The notes under the pieces: model-generated
The model's input: the letters and a program-made list of their open reading frames with translations, nothing else
Databases searched by the model: none
Told to the model about the DNA's origin: nothing
Program-made: the position numbers and the translations under genes
Shown: piece by piece, positions 1-5,998 of the stretch
How positions within the stretch are numbered: position 1 is the first letter of the stretch
Layout: every line of letters starts with the position of its first letter
Assembly (NCBI RefSeq): GCF_040605455.1
Contig: NZ_JBEXCV010000257.1
Location: 1-7,725 of the forward strand
Origin: Embleya sp040605455
GTDB lineage: Bacteria; Actinomycetota; Actinomycetes; Streptomycetales; Streptomycetaceae
Direction: 5' to 3'
DNA: 7,725 bases

Positions 1-62
1 TCGGCGGCTTCGCTTTCCTCGCTTTCGGCTTCCACCGCGTTTCCGCGCTTTCCGCCTTCCGG

Positions 63-92
63 ACTCTAGCAGATCCTGCGACCCGCTTTTCG
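63..92 (-). promoter_or_regulatory. Fourth promoter-like element (-10 TAGAGT, poor -35)
   Basis: On the minus strand the -10-like TAGAGT (63-68) is preceded by ATCTGC, as in the element at 145-150. The flanking 17 bases (69-85 versus 151-167) agree at 13 positions. The hexamer 18 bases upstream is CGAAAA, a poor -35. The sequence ATCTGCTAGAGT followed by CGGAA units is close to what I recall from streptomycete 16S leaders, and it is the main reason for the rrn assignment. Confidence 0.45.
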
Positions 93-144
93 TCCGTTGC
101 TTTCCGCCTTCGAAACTTTCGTTTCCCCGACTTCCGGCTCTTCG

Positions 145-174
145 AGCTTAGCAGATTCGGTAACCCGTTTCCGC
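145..174 (-). promoter_or_regulatory. Third promoter-like element (-10 TAAGCT, poor -35)
   Basis: On the minus strand the -10-like TAAGCT lies at 145-150, preceded by ATCTGC. The hexamer 18 bases upstream is GCGGAA, which does not resemble TTGACA. The element recurs in related form 82 bases downstream (63-68). Streptomycete rrn promoters sometimes lack a recognisable -35, which would fit. It could instead be a repeated leader or processing motif. Confidence 0.42.
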
Positions 175-188
175 CACGCTCCGGCCGA

Positions 189-201
189 TTGGAAATTCCA
201 A
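189..201. repeat. AT-rich inverted repeat TTGGAA-A-TTCCAA
   Basis: A perfect 6-1-6 inverted repeat sits in the most AT-rich part of the window (~186-275), between the second and third rrn-like promoters. It could be a protein-binding site or simply part of an A/T-rich element upstream of the third promoter. No regulator is evident from the sequence. Confidence 0.5.
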
Positions 202-330
202 AACCACATGCACAAGAACAGCAAATAGCCCAACTCGTCGCGAATGAACGCGATCGATGATCGAGAAATTCGTTGGTGATGCTGCGGCAGGAATGCGATC
301 CTTGACGGACGCCCCGCTCGACCCTGGCAG

Positions 331-360
331 AGACTACCAGACCGTCGCGCCGTTGAACAA
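331..360 (-). promoter_or_regulatory. Second sigma-70-type promoter of the rrn-like set
   Basis: On the minus strand TTGTTC (355-360) and TAGTCT (331-336) are separated by 18 bases, the same spacing as the promoter 48 bases upstream. The -35 keeps the TTG core and the -10 fits TANNNT. Same strand, spacing and orientation suggest a tandem promoter array. Start sites are not visible in the sequence. Confidence 0.6.
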
Positions 361-378
361 CTTCGCGACAACCCTTCG

Positions 379-408
379 AATCTACGTGTGCGGCCGGTGG
401 ACTGTCAA
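379..408 (-). promoter_or_regulatory. Strong sigma-70-type promoter, first of the rrn-like set
   Basis: On the minus strand a perfect -35 box TTGACA (403-408) is followed by an 18-base spacer and the -10 box TAGATT (379-384). This matches the housekeeping HrdB-type consensus of actinomycetes (TTGACA, 18 bases, TAGRRT). The -35 box starts 10 bases after the SpoIIM stop codon. Transcription would run leftward through the leader. It is the best promoter match in the window. Confidence 0.72.
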
Positions 409-418
409 GATCACCTTT

Positions 419-1426
419 TCAGGCGATCATCGGCAGCTCGTCCGCGACGTCCGAGGATGCCACATCCCCCTGCTCTCCGGCGAATTCACCCCGGCGACCC
501 AGGATCACCACGTATCCGAGGAACAGGCACTCGGCCGCCACGCCGATCGCGATGCGGCCCCAGGTCGGTAGTCCGGATGGGGTCACGAAGGCCTCGATGA
601 CGCCGGATACGACCAGGACCAGGGCCAGGCCGACGGCCATGCCCAAGGCGATCCGGCCCTCCTCGGCGATTGCCCTGGCTCGGGTCCGGGGGCCCGGGTC
701 GATCACCGTCCAGCCCAGACGTAGACCCACGCCCGCCGCGATGAACACCGCAGTGAGTTCGAGCAGGCCGTGTGGCGTGATGAGGCCGAAGAAGACGTCC
801 AGGCGTCCCGCGTCGGCCATCAGGCCCGCCGAGATACCGACGTTCATCGCGTTGCCGAAGACGATGTACAGCACCGGCAGACCGAGCATGATGCCCAGGG
901 CCAGGCAGCCGGCCGTCACCCACGCGTTGTTCGTGGCCACTTGGGCGGCGAACGAACTCGCGGGGGCGCTGGAGTAGTAGGTCTCGAAGTCGCCGCCGGG
1001 GCGGGTCATCTGCCGGATGTCTTCCGGCGCGGCCACCGCGTCGCGGACCGCCGGGTCGTGTGCCACCCAGGCCGCGATGATCGAGGCCAGTGCGACGAAG
1101 ACCAGCGCCGTGACACCCCACCAGCGGCGACTGCGGTAGACCGCGACGGGGAATCGAACGGTCAGGAACAGCACCGCCTCGCGCCAGGCCGGCGCACGGG
1201 GCGCGGTGACCGCCGAGCGAGCCCGCGCGGTCAGGGTGGAGAGCCGGCCGACCAGCACCGGGTCGGGTGCGGCGGAGCGGATCGTCGACAGATGGGTGGC
1301 CGTGCGGCGGTACAGCGTCACCAACTCGTCCACCTCGGGCCCCGACAATCGCCGCCGCCGGCGCGTCAGTTGTTCCAGGCGTTGCCACTCGTGGCGGTGT
1401 ACCGCGACGAACACGTCGACATCCAT
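419..1426 (-). CDS. SpoIIM/DUF95 family integral membrane protein
   Basis: A 335-residue multi-pass membrane protein of the SpoIIM (DUF95) family. In Bacillus SpoIIM is part of the forespore engulfment machinery, but the role of actinobacterial members is not established. The first ~95 residues are a charged, soluble, probably helical segment (RRRRR near 22-26). Hydrophobic segments follow at about 102-122, 168-194, 205-217, 220-240, 258-280 and 288-308. The family signature is visible: YYSSAP then ATNNAW (about 150-169), and PHGLLEL (218-224). The tail is acidic and soluble. I chose the ATG at 1424-1426 because AGAGGA (1435-1440) lies 8 bases upstream. The in-frame ATG at 1433-1435 overlaps that ribosome site. 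The gene diverges from the RDD gene across a 50-base gap, a pairing common in actinomycetes. No terminator is seen before the rrn-like promoters. Family assignment is firm, function is not. Confidence 0.9.
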   Translation of the reverse strand: MDVDVFVAVHRHEWQRLEQLTRRRRRLSGPEVDELVTLYRRTATHLSTIRSAAPDPVLVGRLSTLTARARSAVTAPRAPAWREAVLFLTVRFPVAVYRSRRWWGVTALVFVALASIIAAWVAHDPAVRDAVAAPEDIRQMTRPGGDFETYYSSAPASSFAAQVATNNAWVTAGCLALGIMLGLPVLYIVFGNAMNVGISAGLMADAGRLDVFFGLITPHGLLELTAVFIAAGVGLRLGWTVIDPGPRTRARAIAEEGRIALGMAVGLALVLVVSGVIEAFVTPSGLPTWGRIAIGVAAECLFLGYVVILGRRGEFAGEQGDVASSDVADELPMIA

Positions 1427-1476
1427 ACGGTGCATCCTCTCTGGGAGTGGCATCGACGCACACACTGGAGGTGGAC
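1427..1476. promoter_or_regulatory. Divergent intergenic region between SpoIIM and RDD genes
   Basis: This 50-base gap holds the ribosome binding sites of both genes: AGAGGA on the minus strand for the SpoIIM gene, and GGAGGTG on the plus strand for the RDD gene. There is too little room for two complete promoters here, so at least one must lie inside the opposing coding region. I see no convincing -35/-10 pair on either strand. Coordinated expression of the two membrane proteins is a plausible inference only. Confidence 0.5.
1467..1473 (+). promoter_or_regulatory. Ribosome binding site setting the RDD gene start
   Basis: GGAGGTG is an exact complement to the 3' end of 16S rRNA. It sits 3 bases before GTG 1477-1479 (5 bases if only GGAGG is counted). 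The only other nearby in-frame start, GTG 1471-1473, overlaps it, so the start is 1477. Confidence 0.7.
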
Positions 1477-2478
1477 GTGTCCGAGCTCGTCACGGGCGAA
1501 GCGGTCGCGCTCGACCTGCGTCCGGCGCGGTTGCCCAGCCGGGCGATCGCGATGGTGATCGACCTGGCCGCGCAGGTGGCTCTGCTACTGCTGGCGGTCT
1601 GGGTGGTGTCGTCGGCGGTTCCGGTCGAGGACGACGCGCTCGCATCGGCTTTGTTGTTGTCGATCGTGGTGTTGGTCGTGGTCGGGTGGCCGGTCGCGTG
1701 GGAGACCGCCAGTCACGGGCGGTCGCTGGGCAAGATGGCGCTCGGGCTTCGGGTGGTTCGCGACGACGGCGGGCCGATTCGGTTCCGGCACGCGTTGGTG
1801 CGCGCGTTGCTCGGGTTCTTCGCGGATTTCTGGACCACGTTCGGATGTGGCGCGGTGTTCTCGTCGCTCGCCTCGAAGGACGGCAAGCGGCTCGGCGACA
1901 TGGCGGCCGGGACGTTCGTGGTGCGAGAGCGCACTCCCGGTGCACGGCACCTGCCGATACCGCTGCATCCGGCCGCCTCGGCGTGGGCGACCGGGATCGA
2001 GTTGTCCGGGCTGACCGACGATCTGGCGCTGGCCATTCGGCAATTCCTGTCGCGGCGTGGCGAGCTGGATCCGGCGATAGCGGCGTCGCTGGGCGAGCGG
2101 TTGACGGTGGATACCGCGAACCGGATCGAAATCGGGCCGCCGGCCGGAATGCACCCGGTGGTCTACCTCGCCGCGGTGCTGGCCGAGCGGCAGCGGCGGG
2201 ACTGGGAGCGGTACGCGAGCGGTGCGCACGGTTATGCCGCCGACGTTTCCTCCCCGGCGCCGATGCCGGCACCGACGACGGCGCCCACCACGACACAGCC
2301 TGCGGGGCGGCCCTCGGCATGGAAACCGGTCCACGGGCAGGTCCCGCCGCCCCCGCCCGCGCCGACGCACACTCCGGCTCCGGCTCCGGCTCCGGCTCCC
2401 GAACCCCGGCCCGCCCCGGACGTACCGCACGCTGGTCCCGACCGGCCCGAGCGCCCCGGGTTCACCCCGCCGTCGTGA
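1477..2478 (+). CDS. RDD family membrane protein with proline-rich tail
   Basis: A 333-residue RDD-family protein (V/M SELVTGEAV at the N-terminus). The family takes its name from conserved Arg and Asp residues; its biochemical role is generally unknown, and some bacterial members have been linked to ion exchange. The RDD core covers about 15-150. PARLPSRAIAMVIDL (16-30) carries the conserved Arg and Asp next to a first membrane helix (~28-46). A second helix lies at ~57-75, then SHGRSLGKMALGLRVV (79-94), a third amphipathic or membrane segment (~105-132), and GKRLGDMAAGTFVV (136-149). Residues 160-250 form a soluble domain rich in Leu, Ala and Arg, perhaps helical. From ~258 to the end the protein is disordered, Pro/Ala/Thr-rich, with PPPPP and a (PA)n run. 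The start is GTG 1477. The stop overlaps the convergent downstream gene by 17 bases. Confidence 0.9.
   Translation: MSELVTGEAVALDLRPARLPSRAIAMVIDLAAQVALLLLAVWVVSSAVPVEDDALASALLLSIVVLVVVGWPVAWETASHGRSLGKMALGLRVVRDDGGPIRFRHALVRALLGFFADFWTTFGCGAVFSSLASKDGKRLGDMAAGTFVVRERTPGARHLPIPLHPAASAWATGIELSGLTDDLALAIRQFLSRRGELDPAIAASLGERLTVDTANRIEIGPPAGMHPVVYLAAVLAERQRRDWERYASGAHGYAADVSSPAPMPAPTTAPTTTQPAGRPSAWKPVHGQVPPPPPAPTHTPAPAPAPAPEPRPAPDVPHAGPDRPERPGFTPPS
2374..2397 (+). repeat. Four perfect tandem copies of CCGGCT within the RDD gene
   Basis: The hexamer CCGGCT is repeated four times without mismatch, with partial copies on both sides. It encodes Pro-Ala dipeptides in the disordered tail of the RDD protein. 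Because the unit is 6 bases, copy-number change would keep the frame and only alter tail length. Confidence 0.85.
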
Positions 2479-3067
2479 TCCGCCTGTTCGGCGGGGTGTC
2501 GAGGGCTTCGAGCTCGATCCCGGGAGCCGCGAGCACCACGTCGCCGCTCAGGTGCACGATCGCGCGCTCGCCGGTGGCGAGGTCGTCCACCTCGTAGCGT
2601 TCGACGATCAGACCGTCGTGGGTTTCCACTGCCGCCAGGGTCCAGGACTGGTCCACGGTGTGTGCCGCCAGCACCGGTTCGGTCAGGGCGATCAGGCGCA
2701 GCCGCGCGGAGCCGCCGGGGGCCAGGTTCAGCAGGGTCGCGGTGGCGATCAGGAAGGCGGGTGAGCGGCCGGTGAAGCCGGCGGCCTTCGCCTCGGCCTC
2801 GGTCGCCGGCACGTCCAGGGTCGGATCCGCCGCGCTGCGCAGCCACACCACCCCGGCCCCGCCGTCCACGACCGTCGCGCCGCCGCGGACCCGCCAGCCG
2901 CCGGCGAGCGCCTCCAGGCGCAGCGGGCGGCCCCGCGCGTCCAGGGTCAGGTCGATGCCGCTTCCGGTGTAGCGCCAGCCGATCGGGCCGGGGGCACAGG
3001 AGAAGCGTTCCTCGCCGAGCGCGGTGCCGTCGTGCGGGTCGTGGAAGGAGTAGGTGCCTGAGGGCAT
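2462..3067 (-). CDS. Uncharacterised 201-residue protein, probably beta-rich
   Basis: I do not recognise a named family with confidence. The protein has no signal peptide, no membrane segment and no cysteine cluster. The N-terminal part (YSFHDPHDGTALGEERF, then APGPIGWRY at ~26-34) is followed by alternating short hydrophobic strands, which suggests an antiparallel beta fold. This recalls DUF3108-like or glycolipid-binding beta-barrel proteins, but only as a general impression. The start is ATG 3065-3067, with a weak GTAGGG upstream. It lies 9 bases downstream of the stop of the MarR relic on the same strand, so it was probably co-transcribed with that regulator when intact. It ends tail-to-tail with the RDD gene, overlapping by 17 bases. 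Codon usage shows the expected GC-rich third positions, which supports a real gene. Confidence 0.75.
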   Translation of the reverse strand: MPSGTYSFHDPHDGTALGEERFSCAPGPIGWRYTGSGIDLTLDARGRPLRLEALAGGWRVRGGATVVDGGAGVVWLRSAADPTLDVPATEAEAKAAGFTGRSPAFLIATATLLNLAPGGSARLRLIALTEPVLAAHTVDQSWTLAAVETHDGLIVERYEVDDLATGERAIVHLSGDVVLAAPGIELEALDTPPNRRITTAG

Positions 3068-3076
3068 GCGCGGACC

Positions 3077-3301
3077 CTACGACACTGCGGGTTCGCCGGC
3101 GGCCACCACGCGGGTGAGCAGGGCGAGGAAGGTGGCTTGCTCGGCGGAGTCGAGCGGGGCGAGCAGGTCGTCCATCGCGGCGTCCACCAGCGGTTCCTGC
3201 CGGGCCGGCCGCTGCTCGCCCGCCGAGGTGGTGGTGATCGCGTTCTTGCGCCGGTCGCGGGGGTCGGGGGTGCGGGTGATGTCGATGGCCCGGTTCTCCA
3301 C
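3077..3301 (-). pseudogene. C-terminal remnant of a MarR-family transcriptional regulator
   Basis: About 74 codons survive. They begin in the wing of the winged helix (ITRTPDPRDRRKNAITTT, the family's D-x-R-D/R-R wing signature) and continue through SAGEQ and the long C-terminal helix region (LLAPLDSAEQATFLALLTRVVAA). MarR proteins usually have 140-160 residues, so the N-terminal dimerisation helices and the recognition helix are gone. The open frame continues far upstream, but that stretch is antisense to the HNH gene and has no MarR features. No start codon or ribosome site suits the remnant. It meets a quinone oxidoreductase remnant head-to-head near 3302-3320. Intact MarR genes are often divergent from such oxidoreductases, so this looks like one decayed locus. 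It cannot bind DNA as a normal MarR. Confidence 0.75.
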
Positions 3302-3320
3302 CGCGTTCCCGAAGTCGTAC

Positions 3321-3465
3321 GAGCGGCACCGGGTGGAGCTGTGGGACCTGGCGCTGTCGGGCCGACTCCGGGTCGCGAGTGCACGGGACGTTCGAGGACG
3401 CGGCGAAGGCGCACGCGGTGATCGAGGCGCGCGCCAACCTGGGCAAGGTCGTGCTGCGGCCGTAG
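3321..3465 (+). pseudogene. C-terminal remnant of a quinone oxidoreductase (MDR family), frameshifted
   Basis: The plus strand encodes ERHRVELWDLALSGRLRVA up to 3377. It then continues in the next frame from 3379 as VHGTFEDAAKAHAVIEARA and NLGKVVLRP, with a stop at 3463-3465. These are the closing segments of NADPH:quinone oxidoreductases of the medium-chain dehydrogenase family, where a G(R/T)L-x-x-x-VH strand precedes AAxAHxxxExRxxxGKVVL. The single A at 3378 breaks the frame, and removing it restores a continuous tail. Only ~48 residues of the usual 310-330 remain, so the NADPH-binding Rossmann domain is missing. It ends 9 bases before the stop of the convergent HNH gene. Confidence 0.75.
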
Positions 3466-3474
3466 GCGAGCCGG

Positions 3475-4251
3475 TCAGCCCGCACACTGGGTGAGCATCG
3501 CCTGCTTGTCCGCGTCGGTCACCGGCAGGTCGTACTTGATCGAGACCTGCGCGTAGCGGACCACGTACGAGCAGCGGACCGCCTTGTTCGGCGGCAACCA
3601 CGTGGCCGGGCTCGAATCGCCCTTGCCGCCGTTGATCGGGCCGTCCACGGCGAGCAGGTTGAGCGGATCGTTGGCCAGTCGACGGCGTTTGTCGTTGTCC
3701 CACTGCGCGGCGCCCATCTGCCAGGACGCGCTCAGCGGCACCACGTGGTCTATCTGCACCGCGGACGCCTTGGCCTTGGTGAACACTATGTCGTTGCCGG
3801 AGTAGGGATCGGGCAGCGTCATGGCGGTCACGACGCAGCCTTTCCGGTCCTTCCACTGCGTCACCCGGCCGTCCCGCTTGAGGATGTCGTCGCGGGTGTC
3901 GCAGCTGTTCCTGCCGAACGGGACGTCGGTGACGCTGTCCGTCCAGGCCGGCCCGTACTTCTCCCGGCCGTAGCCGGTCTGCGGGCCGCGGCCTTTGGTG
4001 TTCACCCGCCCGATCAGCGCCCGGGCCCGGGTCAGGTCGGCTGCCGAAGTCAGCGGCGCCAGACCCGGCTTGACGCCTTCCTCGTTCTCCAGCGGGCTGA
4101 CCGCGGTGCCGCCGGCCGGGACCTGGTTCTGCGCGGAGGCGGCCGTGGACGACTTCTCCCCTGCCGCGGGTTCGGCTTCGGAGCCGTCGCCCTGACAGGC
4201 CGTCAGCGCGGCCCCGGCCAGCAGGATGGATATGTACATGCGCCGTCGCAT
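3475..4251 (-). CDS. Secreted lipoprotein with HNH nuclease domain (DUF1524/GmrSD C-terminal type)
   Basis: A 258-residue predicted exported nuclease. The N-terminus is a lipoprotein signal: Arg-rich MRRRM, a hydrophobic stretch YISILLAGAAL, and the lipobox LTAC with Cys19 as the lipid anchor. A low-complexity, Ala/Ser/Glu-rich linker (~20-60) follows. The catalytic region is at ~165-222: IDHVVPLSASW gives the D168-H169 pair of the HNH motif, followed by ANDPLNLLAVDGPINGGKGD (Asn and Lys metal- and phosphate-site positions) and WLPP. This is the order seen in DUF1524/GmrSD C-terminal domains. Four cysteines after the signal (117, 139, 227, 256) could form disulfides, fitting an extracytoplasmic site. 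The start at 4251 keeps the Arg-rich n-region; ATG 4237-4239 is possible but has no better ribosome site. Nuclease activity, possibly nutrient-scavenging DNase, is inferred, and the substrate is unknown. Confidence 0.85.
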   Translation of the reverse strand: MRRRMYISILLAGAALTACQGDGSEAEPAAGEKSSTAASAQNQVPAGGTAVSPLENEEGVKPGLAPLTSAADLTRARALIGRVNTKGRGPQTGYGREKYGPAWTDSVTDVPFGRNSCDTRDDILKRDGRVTQWKDRKGCVVTAMTLPDPYSGNDIVFTKAKASAVQIDHVVPLSASWQMGAAQWDNDKRRRLANDPLNLLAVDGPINGGKGDSSPATWLPPNKAVRCSYVVRYAQVSIKYDLPVTDADKQAMLTQCAG

Positions 4252-4303
4252 GCGACCGCCCCCCGAGGGATGTCGTGTGTCGTTGTTCGATGGTTGTCCG
4301 GCA

Positions 4304-4344
4304 ACAGGCCGGGCGGCGCACGATCCGTGCGCCGCCCGGCCTGT
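4304..4344 (-). terminator. Perfect 18-bp hairpin downstream of ahcY
   Basis: The arms 4304-4321 and 4327-4344 are perfectly complementary over 18 bases (ACAGGCCGGGCGGCGCAC and its complement) around the 5-base loop GATCC. It lies 46 bases after the ahcY stop codon and 52 bases before the HNH gene start. There is no U-tract on either side, which is usual for GC-rich actinomycete terminators. It most likely ends the ahcY transcript and insulates the HNH gene. Being symmetric it could also stop plus-strand readthrough. Confidence 0.85.
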
Positions 4345-4352
4345 CGAAATGA

Positions 4353-4381
4353 TCGGTATCGGTATCGGTGATCGACACCGA
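4353..4381. repeat. Short TCGGTA/G repeats and small hairpin after ahcY
   Basis: TCGGTA, TCGGTA, TCGGTG run in tandem at 4353-4370. The last copy pairs with CACCGA (4376-4381) across the loop ATCGA. On the minus strand this 6-bp hairpin sits 9 bases after the ahcY stop, ahead of the stronger 18-bp hairpin. It may help 3'-end formation or be incidental. Confidence 0.45.
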
Positions 4382-4390
4382 CGGTCGATG

Positions 4391-5839
<1,449 letters not shown>

Positions 5840-5998
5840 TTTTTTGGATCCTCTGCGGAGGGGTGGATGGGACTGGAGACGCACCGGAGCCGCGGGCGCC
5901 GATGCCGTGCCATCCAGTCGGACACTTCTGTGCCTACGGGTCCCGGACCCGACCGCCCTCTGCAGCGACTGTCGTAGTGCGTCACCGACGTTAACACC
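5840..5998 (-). promoter_or_regulatory. ahcY upstream region with possible structured leader
   Basis: This is a 159-base gap between the transporter stop and the ahcY start. On the minus strand CGGGTCC-G-GGACCCG (5937-5951) is a perfect 7-1-7 inverted repeat. An alternative outer pairing of GTCGG (5948-5952) with CCGAC (~5917-5921), and an inner GGCAC-AGAA-GTGTCC, could form instead. Such mutually exclusive pairings are compatible with a regulatory leader or an operator. I could not match it to the SAH riboswitch consensus. No clear -35/-10 pair is visible, so the promoter position is unknown. Confidence 0.35.
5849..5854 (-). promoter_or_regulatory. ahcY ribosome binding site, partly within a small hairpin
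   Basis: AGAGGA on the minus strand lies 9 bases before the chosen ATG (5837-5839) and decides the start. Its GAGG (5850-5853) can pair with CCTC at 5858-5861 across a 4-base loop, so the site may be partly masked. The spacer ends in AAAAAA, giving AAAAAAATG, an unusual A-tract for this GC-rich sequence. Confidence 0.7.

Larger units (their letters stand above)
1..418 (-). promoter_or_regulatory. Probable rRNA-operon promoter and leader region (rrn upstream region)
   Basis: This 418-base stretch has no convincing protein gene. On the minus strand it begins right after the SpoIIM stop codon and runs toward the left edge. It contains two good -35/-10 pairs with 18-base spacers (379-408 and 331-360), then two related elements of the form ATCTGCTA(A/G)(G/C/A)... 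(around 145-168 and 63-86). After these comes a purine-rich leader at 1-62, full of GGAAA, GAAAG and CGGAAG units. Tandem promoters followed by such a GGAAA-rich, TAGAGT-containing leader are typical of 16S rRNA operons in Streptomyces and relatives, so a 16S gene is expected just beyond position 1. The rRNA itself is not in the window, so the assignment is by resemblance. Another stable RNA operon is the main alternative. Confidence 0.62.

Noticed and set aside
66..371. A 101-codon open frame on the minus strand
   Set aside because: It runs through the rrn-like promoter boxes and leader, has no ribosome site or recognisable domain, and its composition follows the leader repeats.
257..571. 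A 104-codon open frame on the plus strand
   Set aside because: The second half is antisense to the SpoIIM gene and the first half overlaps the promoter array. No domain or ribosome site is seen.
3290..3330. Insertion sequence or attachment site at the MarR/oxidoreductase junction
   Set aside because: I see no transposase, inverted terminal repeats or flanking duplication. A simple deletion accounts for the layout.
3475..4251. A GmrSD-type restriction system
   Set aside because: There is no DUF262/ParB-like nuclease domain in or beside the gene, and a lipoprotein signal places the HNH domain outside the cytoplasm.
5840..5998. An S-adenosylhomocysteine riboswitch upstream of ahcY
   Set aside because: I could not find the conserved core or the expected pairings of the known SAH riboswitch. 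Only generic inverted repeats are visible.
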